A stretch of 64,000 nt of DNA from NCBI RefSeq assembly GCF_010729895.1, contig NZ_AP022612.1:5518001-5582000 (forward strand), given 5' to 3'. This document shows positions 44,200-52,812 of this stretch, one piece after another. The notes beneath the pieces were generated by a model. It made no database searches. It saw nothing but the letters and a program-made list of their open reading frames with translations, and was not told where the DNA came from. This DNA is from Mycolicibacterium confluentis. GTDB lineage: Bacteria > Actinomycetota > Actinomycetes > Mycobacteriales > Mycobacteriaceae. The position numbers and the translations under genes are program-made. Positions within the stretch are counted from its first letter, which is position 1; every line of letters starts with the position of its first letter.

Positions 44200-45540
44200 T
44201 CAGGGTTGCGCGTCGAGCACGGCCTGCGGGACGGGCGAGTCGGACTCCAGCGCGTCGAACAGTTGCGTCGCCGTGTCGTCGTCCCACACCACGACGTCGC
44301 CCGATCCGCCGCTGGTGTATGCACCGATGGGCACGGTGACCGTGACCGGCGACCCGCGCAGGGCCCATCCGAGCCGCGCCAGGTCCCAGAGGTGATCGTC
44401 GTCGTCGACCGCGACCGAGTCGGCCGCCGCGGTCGGCACCGAGTACCAGCGCCACGGGTTGAGCCAGACGGCCGGGCTCGCGGCGCGGTGCAGCAACGCG
44501 GACATGAACTGACGCTGGTTGACCATGCGGTCCAGGTCGGCGCGCGGGGTGGCCCGGGAGCGCACGAAGCCCAGCGCCGCGCGGCCGTCGAGCTTCTGGC
44601 ACCCGGCGGCCAGGTCTATACCGGCCAGCGGGTCGCTGATGGGTTCGGCCGGACACATCGTGACGCCGCCGAGCGCGTCGACCACGTCGGCGAAACCGCC
44701 GAAGCCGATCTCGGCGTAATGGTCGAGGCGCAGGCCGGTCGCCTGTTCGACGGTCTGCGCCAGGAGCGGCGCCCCGCCGAGTGCGAACGCAGCGTTGATC
44801 TTGTCGCTGCCGTAGCCCGGGATCTCGACGTAGGAGTCCCGCGGGATCGAGACCATCGTCGCGTCCGTACTCGAGCCCAAGCGTGGGATATGCACCAGCA
44901 GAATCGTGTCAGTCCGGCCCGAGCCCAGGTCGCCGCCCGTGGCCAGGTCAGACTGCTGTACCTCGGACAGGCCCGCCCGACTGTCGGACCCCACGAGCAG
45001 CCAGGTGGTGCCCCGGCCCGCGGCGGGGCGATCGGGATAGTCGGGCAGGGCGTCGATGCGCTGCAGCGAGCGGTCGAGCCAGGCCCCGCCGCCGACCACC
45101 GCGACCACGACGAGGAGCAGGACTGTGAGCAGCAGACCACCCCACGGCACCCGCCGACGCTTGCGGGGCGGGCGCGCTGCCGGAGGTGGTGCCGCCGCGA
45201 TGCGCTGGGCGGGTCGCCGCGGTGGTGCCGGCGGGGGCGCCGCGCGGCGCGCGGACGGAGGCAGAGGCGGTGCTGGCTGACGCCGAATGGGCTGGTGCGG
45301 CGCGGGCGCCTGCCGTGGTGGGGGTGCCTGGCGCGGCGATGCCGGGGGAGGTTGGCGCGGCGGTGCCGGGCGTGGCGGTGGGGGAGGGCCCTGCGCGGGG
45401 AAGCCCCCCGGATGCGGGCGGTACGACGGGTCCCGGCGGATCACCTGCGACGGTTCATCGGGCTGCGGGCGGCGGGGTGCACCCCGCCGTTCGTCCGGAC
45501 CGGGCGGCGGCTGGCCGTACCGGGGCCGATCGTCGTTCAC
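44200..45540 (-). CDS. LytR-CpsA-Psr (LCP) family protein
   Basis: A 446-residue membrane-anchored phosphotransferase-type protein: a cytosolic Pro/Arg-rich N-terminus (1-125), one membrane helix (WGGLLLTVLLLVVVAVVGG) and an extracellular LCP domain with VGSDSRAG, RTDTILLVHI, VSIPRDSYVEIPGYG, KINAAFALGG and the catalytic-type Arg segment GFVRSRATPRADLDRM. LCP enzymes attach arabinogalactan to peptidoglycan in mycobacteria. The position corresponds to Rv3840, which I recall as much shorter, so this would be the full-length form. A C-terminal LytR_C domain is absent. Confidence 0.9.
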   Translation of the reverse strand: MNDDRPRYGQPPPGPDERRGAPRRPQPDEPSQVIRRDPSYRPHPGGFPAQGPPPPPRPAPPRQPPPASPRQAPPPRQAPAPHQPIRRQPAPPLPPSARRAAPPPAPPRRPAQRIAAAPPPAARPPRKRRRVPWGGLLLTVLLLVVVAVVGGGAWLDRSLQRIDALPDYPDRPAAGRGTTWLLVGSDSRAGLSEVQQSDLATGGDLGSGRTDTILLVHIPRLGSSTDATMVSIPRDSYVEIPGYGSDKINAAFALGGAPLLAQTVEQATGLRLDHYAEIGFGGFADVVDALGGVTMCPAEPISDPLAGIDLAAGCQKLDGRAALGFVRSRATPRADLDRMVNQRQFMSALLHRAASPAVWLNPWRWYSVPTAAADSVAVDDDDHLWDLARLGWALRGSPVTVTVPIGAYTSGGSGDVVVWDDDTATQLFDALESDSPVPQAVLDAQP

Positions 45541-45549
45541 CAGCCCAAT

Positions 45550-46371
45550 TTACGTGCTCGACGGCGGATCGATGCCCAGCCAGCCCAGGTGTGGGGCAAG
45601 CAGTGCGTACCCCACGAAGGCGACCGAGTCGATGATTCCGTGTGCGATCACCAGCGGCCACAGCCGTCCCGTCCGGTGCCAGACCCACCCGAACACGAGG
45701 CCCATCGCCAGGTTTCCCAGCCCTGCGCCGAAACCCTGGTAGAGGTGATAGGCGCCGCGCAGCACGCTGGACGCCACGATCGCGGTCGTCGGGCTGACGT
45801 CGAGTTGGCGCAACCGGGTGAGCAGGAAGCCGACCACCACGACCTCCTCGGCCCAGCCGTTGGCGAAGGACACCAGCAGCAGCACGGGAATGCGCCACCA
45901 GGTGTCGTCGAGTTCACTGGGGACCACCGCGACGCTGAACCCCAGCGCCCGCGACGCGACGTACAGGGCCAGGCCGGGAATCCCGATCAGTGCCGCCAGG
46001 CCGAGACCGCCGAGCAGGTCGGGGCGCCAGCGGAGTCGGCCGAGGCCGATGCGGGCCGGGGTGAAGCCGCTGCGCCACAGCAGGTAGACCGCCAGCGCGC
46101 CCCACGCGAGGAGCTGGGTGATGTAGGCCAGGTTCAGTCCGAGGTCGATCAGGTCGAAGTAGGACCTCTTGGGGTTGAGCGCGACCCGTTGGCCGGCCAG
46201 CCCGCGCAGTACGAAGTCAATCAGCTGGAGCGACGCGGTGACGGCGCTGAGCCCGAAGGTGACCGCGAGGACCAGGCCGATCTCGAGGCGCAACGCGCGG
46301 CGCTCGAACGCGCTGAGGGGCTCCGTCTCGCCGGGTCGGTCGGGGGCGTCGGGTGCGCCGGGTGCGCTCAC
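45550..46371 (-). CDS. CPBP-family intramembrane metalloprotease
   Basis: A 273-residue protein with about seven hydrophobic helices and the three CPBP motifs: NGWAEEVVVVGFLLTRL (EE-x3-FLxxRL-like), SVLRGAYHLYQG (H) and PLVIAHGIIDSV (H-x3-D/N). Abi/CAAX-type membrane proteases of unknown substrate. It is 9 bases upstream of the LCP gene on the same strand, so probably one operon. Confidence 0.88.
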   Translation of the reverse strand: MSAPGAPDAPDRPGETEPLSAFERRALRLEIGLVLAVTFGLSAVTASLQLIDFVLRGLAGQRVALNPKRSYFDLIDLGLNLAYITQLLAWGALAVYLLWRSGFTPARIGLGRLRWRPDLLGGLGLAALIGIPGLALYVASRALGFSVAVVPSELDDTWWRIPVLLLVSFANGWAEEVVVVGFLLTRLRQLDVSPTTAIVASSVLRGAYHLYQGFGAGLGNLAMGLVFGWVWHRTGRLWPLVIAHGIIDSVAFVGYALLAPHLGWLGIDPPSST

Positions 46372-46393
46372 CCCGACACCGTAACCGGGTGGG

Positions 46394-47164
46394 TCAGGAG
46401 CGGCGTGCCCGCAGGCCGTTGACGAAGGGGCAGCCCATGAGGATGCGGATGGCCTGGCTCAGGCCGGTGACGTCGTCGACAGGGTTGGGGAACGGGAGAC
46501 GGACATCGTGATCGCCGTCGTCGCCCTCGACGCGGAGGCGGAAGCCGTACCGGTCCAGGCCCAGCGGGCGCACATGTCCGCCGCGCAGCGGTCGCGGCAG
46601 CTTGGCCGCGAGCCGGGCGACGACGTCACGATGCGCGGAGTCGATATGCCGCAGCCACGGAGTCTCCATGCCGCAGAACGGGTCTGGCCGGGCGTCGAGC
46701 AGCGCGCCGACCCCCACCGACTCGGCGCCCGTCGAATCCGCGACGACGACCGACTCGATCTCGAGGCGCAGAAGCGTGAACTCGGAGCCGACCTGCAGCA
46801 GAGCGGGGTTGGGATCCTCGGCGGCGATGACGTCGAGCGTCGCGCGCAGCATCGGGTCGGGCACGCGGTGCATCCGGCCGCGGATCCAGACCAGCGAGCG
46901 CACCGGTTCGCGCAGCGGCAGCGGCGCGTAGTCGGTCAGTTCGAGCATCGCCTGTACTCCGGCGGCACCCGCGGTGATGACGTTGGCGGCCGCCACTCCG
47001 TTGACGGGGACCGTGATGCCGAACGAGCCGTCGGCCAGCAGGTGGTGCACCGCGACCGACTCGGGCTCGGACCCGTCGAGTGCGATGAGGGCGCTCTGAG
47101 CGCGGACACACGCGCTGCGGATGCGCTCGGCAGTCGTCGGTGCTGGGATCGTCGCCAGGGTCAT
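46394..47164 (-). CDS. DUF2470 domain protein, Rv3839-like, iron-regulated
   Basis: A 256-residue soluble protein with an FMN-binding split-barrel-like N-terminus (HHLLADGSFGITVPVNG) and a C-terminal DUF2470 region (LRHIDSAHRDVVARLAAKLP, then YGFRLRVEGDDGDHDVRLPFPNPV). The family is linked to haem iron use. ATG 47164 has GGAAGG 6 bases upstream. Rv3839 is known to be IdeR-repressed, which agrees with the iron box over this promoter. Confidence 0.87.
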   Translation of the reverse strand: MTLATIPAPTTAERIRSACVRAQSALIALDGSEPESVAVHHLLADGSFGITVPVNGVAAANVITAGAAGVQAMLELTDYAPLPLREPVRSLVWIRGRMHRVPDPMLRATLDVIAAEDPNPALLQVGSEFTLLRLEIESVVVADSTGAESVGVGALLDARPDPFCGMETPWLRHIDSAHRDVVARLAAKLPRPLRGGHVRPLGLDRYGFRLRVEGDDGDHDVRLPFPNPVDDVTGLSQAIRILMGCPFVNGLRARRS

Positions 47165-47214
47165 CGAAGGCCTTCCACGTGCGGTCAGTGCTGGTCAAGC
47201 TCGGTGCCTCGTAG

Positions 47215-47255
47215 TGAGGTAAGCCTAACTTAATAACAGATCCGCGGCGGTTCAA
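47215..47255 (-). promoter_or_regulatory. IdeR box overlapping the DUF2470 gene promoter
   Basis: Minus-strand TTAAGTTAGGCTTACCTCA (47233-47215) matches the IdeR consensus at 16 of 19 positions. The promoter is TTGAAC (47255-47250), a 17-base spacer and TAAGTT (47232-47227), so the box covers the -10. This geometry predicts repression by iron-loaded IdeR. Confidence 0.8.
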
Positions 47256-47280
47256 CACCTTCCTGTCCGGCGGGCCCGGG

Positions 47281-47571
47281 CTAGGAGAGCCTCTCGACCT
47301 CGACGAAGACCACGGCCTCGGTGCTGCCGCGGTTCTCCACCTGGTGCTCGACGCCGGCCGTCCTGGTGTAGCTGTCGCCGATCCGGAGCTCGGCGGCGGT
47401 GGCGGTGCCGTCCGGGGTGACGACGTGCATGGTGCCGTTGACCAGCGGAACCACGACGTAGTCGTATTCGTGGCGGTGCATGGGGATCGACCCGCCCGGT
47501 TCGATGGTCCACCGCGTGACCCGGAATCGGCCGTCGTCCTGCTGCACCTCGCCGTGCGATCCTGCGCTCAT
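47281..47571 (-). CDS. Small cupin-domain protein
   Basis: A 96-residue single cupin. Motif 1 is PGGSIPMHRHEYDYVVVPLVNG (His and Glu metal ligands) and motif 2 is GVEHQVENRG. It may bind a metal and a small acid, or be a sensor. No enzyme function can be assigned. It is divergent from pheA with a 109-base gap. Confidence 0.85.
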   Translation of the reverse strand: MSAGSHGEVQQDDGRFRVTRWTIEPGGSIPMHRHEYDYVVVPLVNGTMHVVTPDGTATAAELRIGDSYTRTAGVEHQVENRGSTEAVVFVEVERLS

Positions 47572-47680
47572 CTGACCCTCCGCTTCTCTGCCGCCGGTTG
47601 GCCGCGACGGGGAAGCCTAACGCCACTCGATCCGCAGATAGTCGGCCGGGCGCGCGGGGCTTTCCCGATAGGGTTTGGGG

Positions 47681-48601
47681 GTGACTGCCATCGCCTATCT
47701 CGGACCCCGAGGGACGTTTTCGGAGGCGGCACTGGGCGGCATGGCCGCGGCGGGTCTGCTGCCCCACGGACCGGATGTCGACCAACTCCCGACCGACAGC
47801 ACGCCCGCGGCATTGGAGGCGGTCCGGTCCGGCGCCGCCGACTACGCCTGCGTGCCCATCGAGAACTCCATCGACGGCTCGGTGATCCCCACGCTCGACA
47901 ACCTCGCCGCGGGTACGCCGCTGCAGGTGTTCGCCGAACTCACGCTCGACGTGGCGTTCAGCATCGTCATCCGACCCGGCGTCGCCGCCGCTGACGTGCG
48001 GACGGTGGCGGCGTTCCCGGTCGCCGCCGCGCAGGTGCGTCGCTGGCTCGCCGAGAACCTGCCCGACGCCGAGGTGGTGCCCGCGATATCGAACGCGGGG
48101 GCCGCCGACGACGTCAGCCACGGCCGCGCCGACGCCGGGGTCAGCACCGCGCTGGCCGCCCACCGCTACGGACTCGACACGCTTGCCGACGGGGTGGTCG
48201 ACGAGGCCAACGCCCGCACCCGGTTCGTGCTCGTCGGCCGGCCCGGCCCCCCGCCGCCCCGCACGGGTGCCGACCGCACCTCGGTGGTTCTCAAGCTCGA
48301 CAACGAGCCCGGGGCCCTGGTGAGCGCCCTCACCGAGTTCGGTATCCGCGACATCGACCTGACCCGCATCGAATCTCGGCCCACGCGCGTCGAACTCGGC
48401 ACCTACGTGTTCTTCCTGGACTGTGTCGGCCACATCGATGACATCGCGGTGGCTGAGGCACTCAAAGCGCTGCACCGTCGTTGTGCAGATGTGCGATATC
48501 TAGGTTCTTGGCCCACAGGTGCGGCGACGGGCAGTGTGCCGCCACAACTCGACGACGCCACGCAGTGGCTGAACCGGCTGCGAAGCGGGGAGCAGCCATG
48601 A
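47681..48601 (+). CDS. pheA: Prephenate dehydratase
   Basis: Converts prephenate to phenylpyruvate in phenylalanine synthesis. From GTG 47681 it has 306 residues: a PDT catalytic domain (YLGPRGTFSEAAL, then YACVPIENSIDGSV, and TRFVLVGRP with the catalytic TRF) and a C-terminal ACT domain (LKLDNEPGALVSALTEFGI, ESRPTR) for Phe feedback. TTG 47675 is an alternative start. The stop overlaps the next gene by 4 bases (ATGA). Confidence 0.95.
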   Translation: MTAIAYLGPRGTFSEAALGGMAAAGLLPHGPDVDQLPTDSTPAALEAVRSGAADYACVPIENSIDGSVIPTLDNLAAGTPLQVFAELTLDVAFSIVIRPGVAAADVRTVAAFPVAAAQVRRWLAENLPDAEVVPAISNAGAADDVSHGRADAGVSTALAAHRYGLDTLADGVVDEANARTRFVLVGRPGPPPPRTGADRTSVVLKLDNEPGALVSALTEFGIRDIDLTRIESRPTRVELGTYVFFLDCVGHIDDIAVAEALKALHRRCADVRYLGSWPTGAATGSVPPQLDDATQWLNRLRSGEQP

Positions 48602-49284
48602 GCGGGCGGCTGATCCTGGTCCGGCACGGACAGACCTACGGCAATGTCGAGAAGCGCCTCGACACTCGGCCGCCGGGCGCCGAACTCACGCCGTTGGGCC
48701 GAGATCAGGCCCGGGCGTTCGCGCAGAACGCCCCGGGACAGCCGGTGCTTCTGGGGCACTCGGTCGCCACCCGAGCCCGCCAGACCGCGGCCGAGATCGC
48801 CGGCGTGCTCAGCCTGCACACCCATGAGTTCGACGGCCTGCACGAGGTGCAGGTCGGCGACCTGGAGAACCGCAACGACGAGGAGGCGGTCGACGAGTTC
48901 AACCGCATCTACCAGCGCTGGCATGAGGGTGAACTGAACCTCGCGATGCCCGGTGGTGAGACCGGCGCCGATGTTCTGGACCGGTACCTGCCCGTCGTCA
49001 AGGATCTGCGGCTGCGCCATCTCGACGACAACGAGTGGAACGGTGACATCGTCCTGGTCAGCCACGGCGCGGCGATCCGCCTGGTCGCGGCCACGCTGGC
49101 CGGAGTCGAGGCCACCTTCGCGCTTGAGCACCACCTGGCCAACACCGACGCCGTGACGCTCGCGCCCATCACCGACGGGCGCTGGAGTTGCGTGCACTGG
49201 GGTGCGGCGAGCCCGCCGTTCTACCCGGAGCTCGACGCCAATCCGGTGGAGGATGCGAAGCGGGCGCCCGACCCGATCGGCTGA
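48598..49284 (+). CDS. Histidine phosphatase (phosphoglycerate-mutase-like, Rv3837c-like)
   Basis: A 228-residue member of the branch-1 histidine phosphatase family: LVRHGQTYGNVEKR carries the catalytic RHG, with TRARQTAAEI and VSHGAAIRL completing the site. It is coupled to pheA by an ATGA overlap. The substrate is unknown; real mutase activity would need testing. The 3' 64 bases overlap an antiparallel small gene. Confidence 0.9.
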   Translation: MSGRLILVRHGQTYGNVEKRLDTRPPGAELTPLGRDQARAFAQNAPGQPVLLGHSVATRARQTAAEIAGVLSLHTHEFDGLHEVQVGDLENRNDEEAVDEFNRIYQRWHEGELNLAMPGGETGADVLDRYLPVVKDLRLRHLDDNEWNGDIVLVSHGAAIRLVAATLAGVEATFALEHHLANTDAVTLAPITDGRWSCVHWGAASPPFYPELDANPVEDAKRAPDPIG

Positions 49285-49451
49285 CCGCACTCACACGCCA
49301 CCACGTCACAGTCGACGACGAAGGTGTGCATGGTGAGTTCGGGAGTGCCGCAGCCGTCCTCGGTGCACTCGGGGCGACCCGCCCCGTGCACGATCAGCGT
49401 GCCGTGGCAGTGCGCCTCGTCTGCGTCACACGCTCGGCATCTCGCACCCAT
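49221..49451 (-). CDS. Small Cys-rich, probable zinc-binding protein
   Basis: A 76-residue product with C5-x2-C8, H14-C15-H16, C29-x4-C34, C48 and C53-x-C55, a pattern suited to two zinc sites. ATG 49451 has AGGAA 7 bases before it. The last 64 bases run antisense to the 3' end of the phosphatase gene, where codon pressure from the other strand could create a false ORF, but the Cys/His pairs and ribosome site lie outside the overlap. No family is recognised. Confidence 0.55.
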   Translation of the reverse strand: MGARCRACDADEAHCHGTLIVHGAGRPECTEDGCGTPELTMHTFVVDCDVVACECGQPIGSGARFASSTGLASSSG

Positions 49452-49500
49452 GGCCCGTTCCTATCACTGCGTGGTGACAAAGCGATGATGCCGCGCCCGG

Positions 49501-49851
49501 TCAAGCCCAACCGAGTTCGTGCAGGCGCTCGTCGTCGATGCCGAAGTGGTGGGCGATCTCATGCACGACGGTGATCGTGACCTCGTCGACGACTTCGGCC
49601 TCCGACTCGCACATCTGCAGCAGCGCACCCCGGTAGATGGTGATGACGTCGGGCAGCGAACCCGCATAGAAGCTGTCCCGCTCGGTCAGCGCGACTCCCT
49701 CGTAGAGGCCGAGCAGGTCGGGCTCTTCGGCGTTGTGCTCCTCGACGAGCACCACGACGTTGTCGAGAGCCGCGGCCAGCTTGGGTGGAATCCGGTCGAG
49801 CGCGTCGGAGACCAACTCCTCGAAACGCTCCGGACTCATCGACACCGGCAT
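49501..49851 (-). CDS. Zincin-like metallopeptidase (Rv3836-like)
   Basis: A 116-residue minimal metallopeptidase with HEIAHHFGID (HExxH-x2-...D) near the C-terminus and an N-terminal MSPERFEELVSDALDRIPP segment of the DUF1025/PF06262 type. ATG 49851 is 4 bases after the stop of the upstream gene, so the two are cotranscribed. An in-frame ATG 12 bases later is possible. Substrate unknown. Confidence 0.87.
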   Translation of the reverse strand: MPVSMSPERFEELVSDALDRIPPKLAAALDNVVVLVEEHNAEEPDLLGLYEGVALTERDSFYAGSLPDVITIYRGALLQMCESEAEVVDEVTITVVHEIAHHFGIDDERLHELGWA

Positions 49852-49855
49852 CGGA

Positions 49856-51382
49856 TCAGGCCGGCGGCGGCGGAACCTCAGGACCCGGCGGGGGTCCGGG
49901 GGCGGGCTCCGGTGCGGGGGCGTCGGCCGGGGGTGGCGGCGCGGCGGCCTCGGGCGGCGGTGCCGGTGCGCCGGGCGCCGGCGGGTTGAACGTGTTGCCC
50001 TGTGTCGCAGGAGGTTCGGTCGCGGCCGCGGTGGACGTCGGGGCCGAGGTCTGCCGCGGCAGGTGCTGACTCGAGTCGCTCTGCGAACCCGAACTATGCG
50101 ATCCCGAGTTCGACGACGAACCGGAGTTCGACGAGTCGTCCGGCTGATAGGTGGACTGCGCGCCGCCACCGGGCATGGGGATCGGCGGCAGGTTCAGACG
50201 CTCGGCCGGGATGTCCGGCGGCGGGATGGGCGGCTGCCCGTTGATCAACAGCGGCCCCTTGGCGCTGTTGATCAGGGTGGCCCAGCCGCCATTGCCCAGG
50301 GTGGCGCCGATGCTGCACGCCACCTGGTGGCTGCCCGCCGACCAGCTGGGCAGCGAGATCGTGCTGTAGATCAGGGTCAGCGTCGTGGTCCGAAGCTGCA
50401 GAGGCGCGAGGTACTCGTCCGTCATCCGGGTACACGAGTCCTTGATGAACCCGTCCTGCTCAGGCTCGGGTGGCAACCCGCCGGGGAAGCGCTCGGCCAG
50501 GTTCACCGACCCGGTGACCTCCATCGCGTGCGGTGAGGCGCAGTCGACGGGGATGTCGGTCGGCTGGTTGCTCGCCGGGTCGATGCCCAGGCACGTGCCC
50601 GCGGGCCAGACCTTGGACTGGTCGACATCGGCGACCTTGCCCTTGAACGCCAACTGCTGGCCGTCGGGACCGGGAAGCTGCAGGCCGCACAGCATCCGGC
50701 GCTCGCCGTGCTGACGCCAGGCCTTGTCTCCGGACCAGAGCATGCTGATCGTGAAACGGCTGTTCGGGTCGAACCGCGGGCCGAGGTATTGCCGCACCGC
50801 AACCTGGCACTGCTCCTGGCTGATCTGCTGGATGCGTGCCGGTGACGGCGGCGCGGCGTCGGGTCCGTACTCCGAACCCGGGAAGGTCCGCATGTCGACC
50901 GACTCGGCCACCTCGAAGCGGTGGTCCTCCTGGCAGTCAACGATGGTCGCGTCGTCCGGGGTGCGCTCAGGCCAGTTCAGGCAGTCGCCGGCCTGGGCGT
51001 CGTTGAACGCCTTGTTGCCGCGGGAACCGGTGCTCGGCACCGGATCGGAGTGCAGGTAGGCGGCGAGCCCGGTCTGGTTGCGGTTGACCGGCAGTGCGGT
51101 GATCAGGCCCGCGATCAACAGCGCCCCGAGTGCCGTCAGCAGCAGGGCGCGACGGGTGGACCGGGCATGGAATGTGCTCAGCCAGCTGAACCGCTCACGA
51201 GGCGCGTCGTCCTCGGTGTCGTCCTCGGTGTTGTCGGCCTCCAGAGCAGTCGACTCGACGTCGAACGCGCTCGACGCCGGCTCCGCGACATACGCGGCAT
51301 CGGGGGTGTCGTCTGGGGAGCCGACGGGGTCGTTCTCTTCGGCCACGTCGTCGCGATCTTCCTGCTGGGGTCCATCAACCAT
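49856..51382 (-). CDS. Septum-formation-family membrane protein (Rv3835-like)
   Basis: A 508-residue protein from ATG 51382 (MVDGPQQED): an acidic cytosolic N-terminus (1-75), one membrane helix (LLLTALGALLIAGLITALPV) and an exported part with two septum-formation-type repeats, each with paired Cys (GDCLNWPE...VDCQEDHRFEV and GTCLGIDP...VDCASPHAMEV). The tail is a Ser-rich then Pro-rich 130 residues (about 380-508). Function unknown; the Cys pairs suggest disulfides outside the membrane. Confidence 0.88.
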   Translation of the reverse strand: MVDGPQQEDRDDVAEENDPVGSPDDTPDAAYVAEPASSAFDVESTALEADNTEDDTEDDAPRERFSWLSTFHARSTRRALLLTALGALLIAGLITALPVNRNQTGLAAYLHSDPVPSTGSRGNKAFNDAQAGDCLNWPERTPDDATIVDCQEDHRFEVAESVDMRTFPGSEYGPDAAPPSPARIQQISQEQCQVAVRQYLGPRFDPNSRFTISMLWSGDKAWRQHGERRMLCGLQLPGPDGQQLAFKGKVADVDQSKVWPAGTCLGIDPASNQPTDIPVDCASPHAMEVTGSVNLAERFPGGLPPEPEQDGFIKDSCTRMTDEYLAPLQLRTTTLTLIYSTISLPSWSAGSHQVACSIGATLGNGGWATLINSAKGPLLINGQPPIPPPDIPAERLNLPPIPMPGGGAQSTYQPDDSSNSGSSSNSGSHSSGSQSDSSQHLPRQTSAPTSTAAATEPPATQGNTFNPPAPGAPAPPPEAAAPPPPADAPAPEPAPGPPPGPEVPPPPA

Positions 51383-51533
51383 CGGCTCCCATTGTGACAG
51401 GCGCGCCGACCGCTGTGACAACTGTTGCAGTTGTAGTGTTATGGGGTTGTGCTCATGAGGCGTCGGGCGACACAAGCCGGCAACTGACCCTCAAGAGCGC
51501 GGACCGCCGACGGCAAAAGTAGTGTTGACGGGC

Positions 51534-52790
51534 GTGATCGACCTCAAGCTGCTCCGCGAAGACCCCGACCTCGTGCGCCGTTCCCAACGCAGCCGCGGCG
51601 AAGACCCCGAGTTGGTGGACGCACTGCTGGCCGCCGACGCCGCGCGTCGGGCCGCGGTGTCGAAGGCGGACACCCTGCGCGCCGACCAGAAATCGGTGAG
51701 CAAGCAGGTCGGCGCCGCCAGCAAGGAAGACCGTCCCGCAGTGCTGGCGCGCGCCAAGGACCTTGCCGCCGAGGTCAAGGCGGCCGAGGGCGCTCAGGCC
51801 GCCGCGGAGGAGGCGTTCACCGCGGCGCACATGGCCGTCTCCAACGTCATCATCGACGGAGTCCCCGCAGGCGGCGAGGACGACTTCGTGGTGCTCGACA
51901 CGGTCGGGGAGCCCGCCCAACTGTCCGATCCCAAGGACCACCTGGAACTCGGCGAGGCGCTGGGCCTGATCGACATGGAGCGCGGCGCGAAGGTCTCCGG
52001 GTCGCGGTTCTACTTCCTGACTGGGCGAGGCGCGCTGCTGCAGCTGGGTCTGCTGCAGCTGGCCGTGCGCGTCGCCACTCAGAACGGGTTCACGCTGATG
52101 ATCCCGCCGGTGCTGGTGCGCCCCGAGGTTATGGCGGGCACCGGCTTCCTGGGCGCGCACTCCGACGAGATCTATCACCTCGAGGCCGACGACATGTATC
52201 TCGTCGGCACCTCGGAGGTGCCGTTGGCCGGGTACCACTCGGGCGAGATCCTCGACCTCTCCGATGGGCCGCTGCGCTACGCGGGCTGGTCATCGTGCTT
52301 CCGCCGGGAGGCCGGCAGCTACGGCAAGGACACCCGCGGCATCATCCGCGTGCACCAGTTCGACAAGGTCGAGGGCTTCGTCTACTGCAAGCCCGAGGAC
52401 GCCGAGGCCGAGCACCAGCGACTGCTCGGCTGGCAGCGGGAGATGTTGGCGCACATCGAGGTTCCCTACCGCGTCATCGACGTCGCGGCGGGCGACCTCG
52501 GCTCGTCGGCCGCGCGGAAGTACGACTGCGAGGCCTGGGTGCCCACTCAGCAGGCCTACCGCGAGCTCACCTCGACGTCGAACTGCACGACGTTCCAGGC
52601 TCGCCGGCTCTCGACGCGCTACCGCGACGAGAACGGCAAGCCGCAGACCGCCGCGACGCTGAACGGCACACTGGCCACCACGCGCTGGCTGGTGGCGATT
52701 CTGGAGAACCACCAGCAGCCCGACGGCAGCGTGCGGGTCCCCGACGCGCTCGTGCCGTACGTCGGCGCCTCGGTGCTGGAACCCCGGTAA
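51534..52790 (+). CDS. serS: Seryl-tRNA synthetase
   Basis: Class II synthetase of 418 residues from GTG 51534 (reads [10 protein letters not shown]); GTG 51522 would add 4 residues. It has a long N-terminal coiled-coil arm for tRNA-Ser (about 30-105), motif 2 [21 protein letters not shown] and motif 3 [22 protein letters not shown] at 51520-51525 just before the GTG suggests a leaderless message. It is divergent from the septum-formation gene. Confidence 0.97.
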   Translation: MIDLKLLREDPDLVRRSQRSRGEDPELVDALLAADAARRAAVSKADTLRADQKSVSKQVGAASKEDRPAVLARAKDLAAEVKAAEGAQAAAEEAFTAAHMAVSNVIIDGVPAGGEDDFVVLDTVGEPAQLSDPKDHLELGEALGLIDMERGAKVSGSRFYFLTGRGALLQLGLLQLAVRVATQNGFTLMIPPVLVRPEVMAGTGFLGAHSDEIYHLEADDMYLVGTSEVPLAGYHSGEILDLSDGPLRYAGWSSCFRREAGSYGKDTRGIIRVHQFDKVEGFVYCKPEDAEAEHQRLLGWQREMLAHIEVPYRVIDVAAGDLGSSAARKYDCEAWVPTQQAYRELTSTSNCTTFQARRLSTRYRDENGKPQTAATLNGTLATTRWLVAILENHQQPDGSVRVPDALVPYVGASVLEPR

Positions 52791-52812
52791 GCGCAACACC
52801 GCGGCCTTGGGG

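Noticed and set aside
44206..46422. 738-residue plus-strand open frame over the LCP and CPBP genes
   Set aside because: It spans two real minus-strand genes and their junction. The composition is typical of a GC-rich shadow frame.
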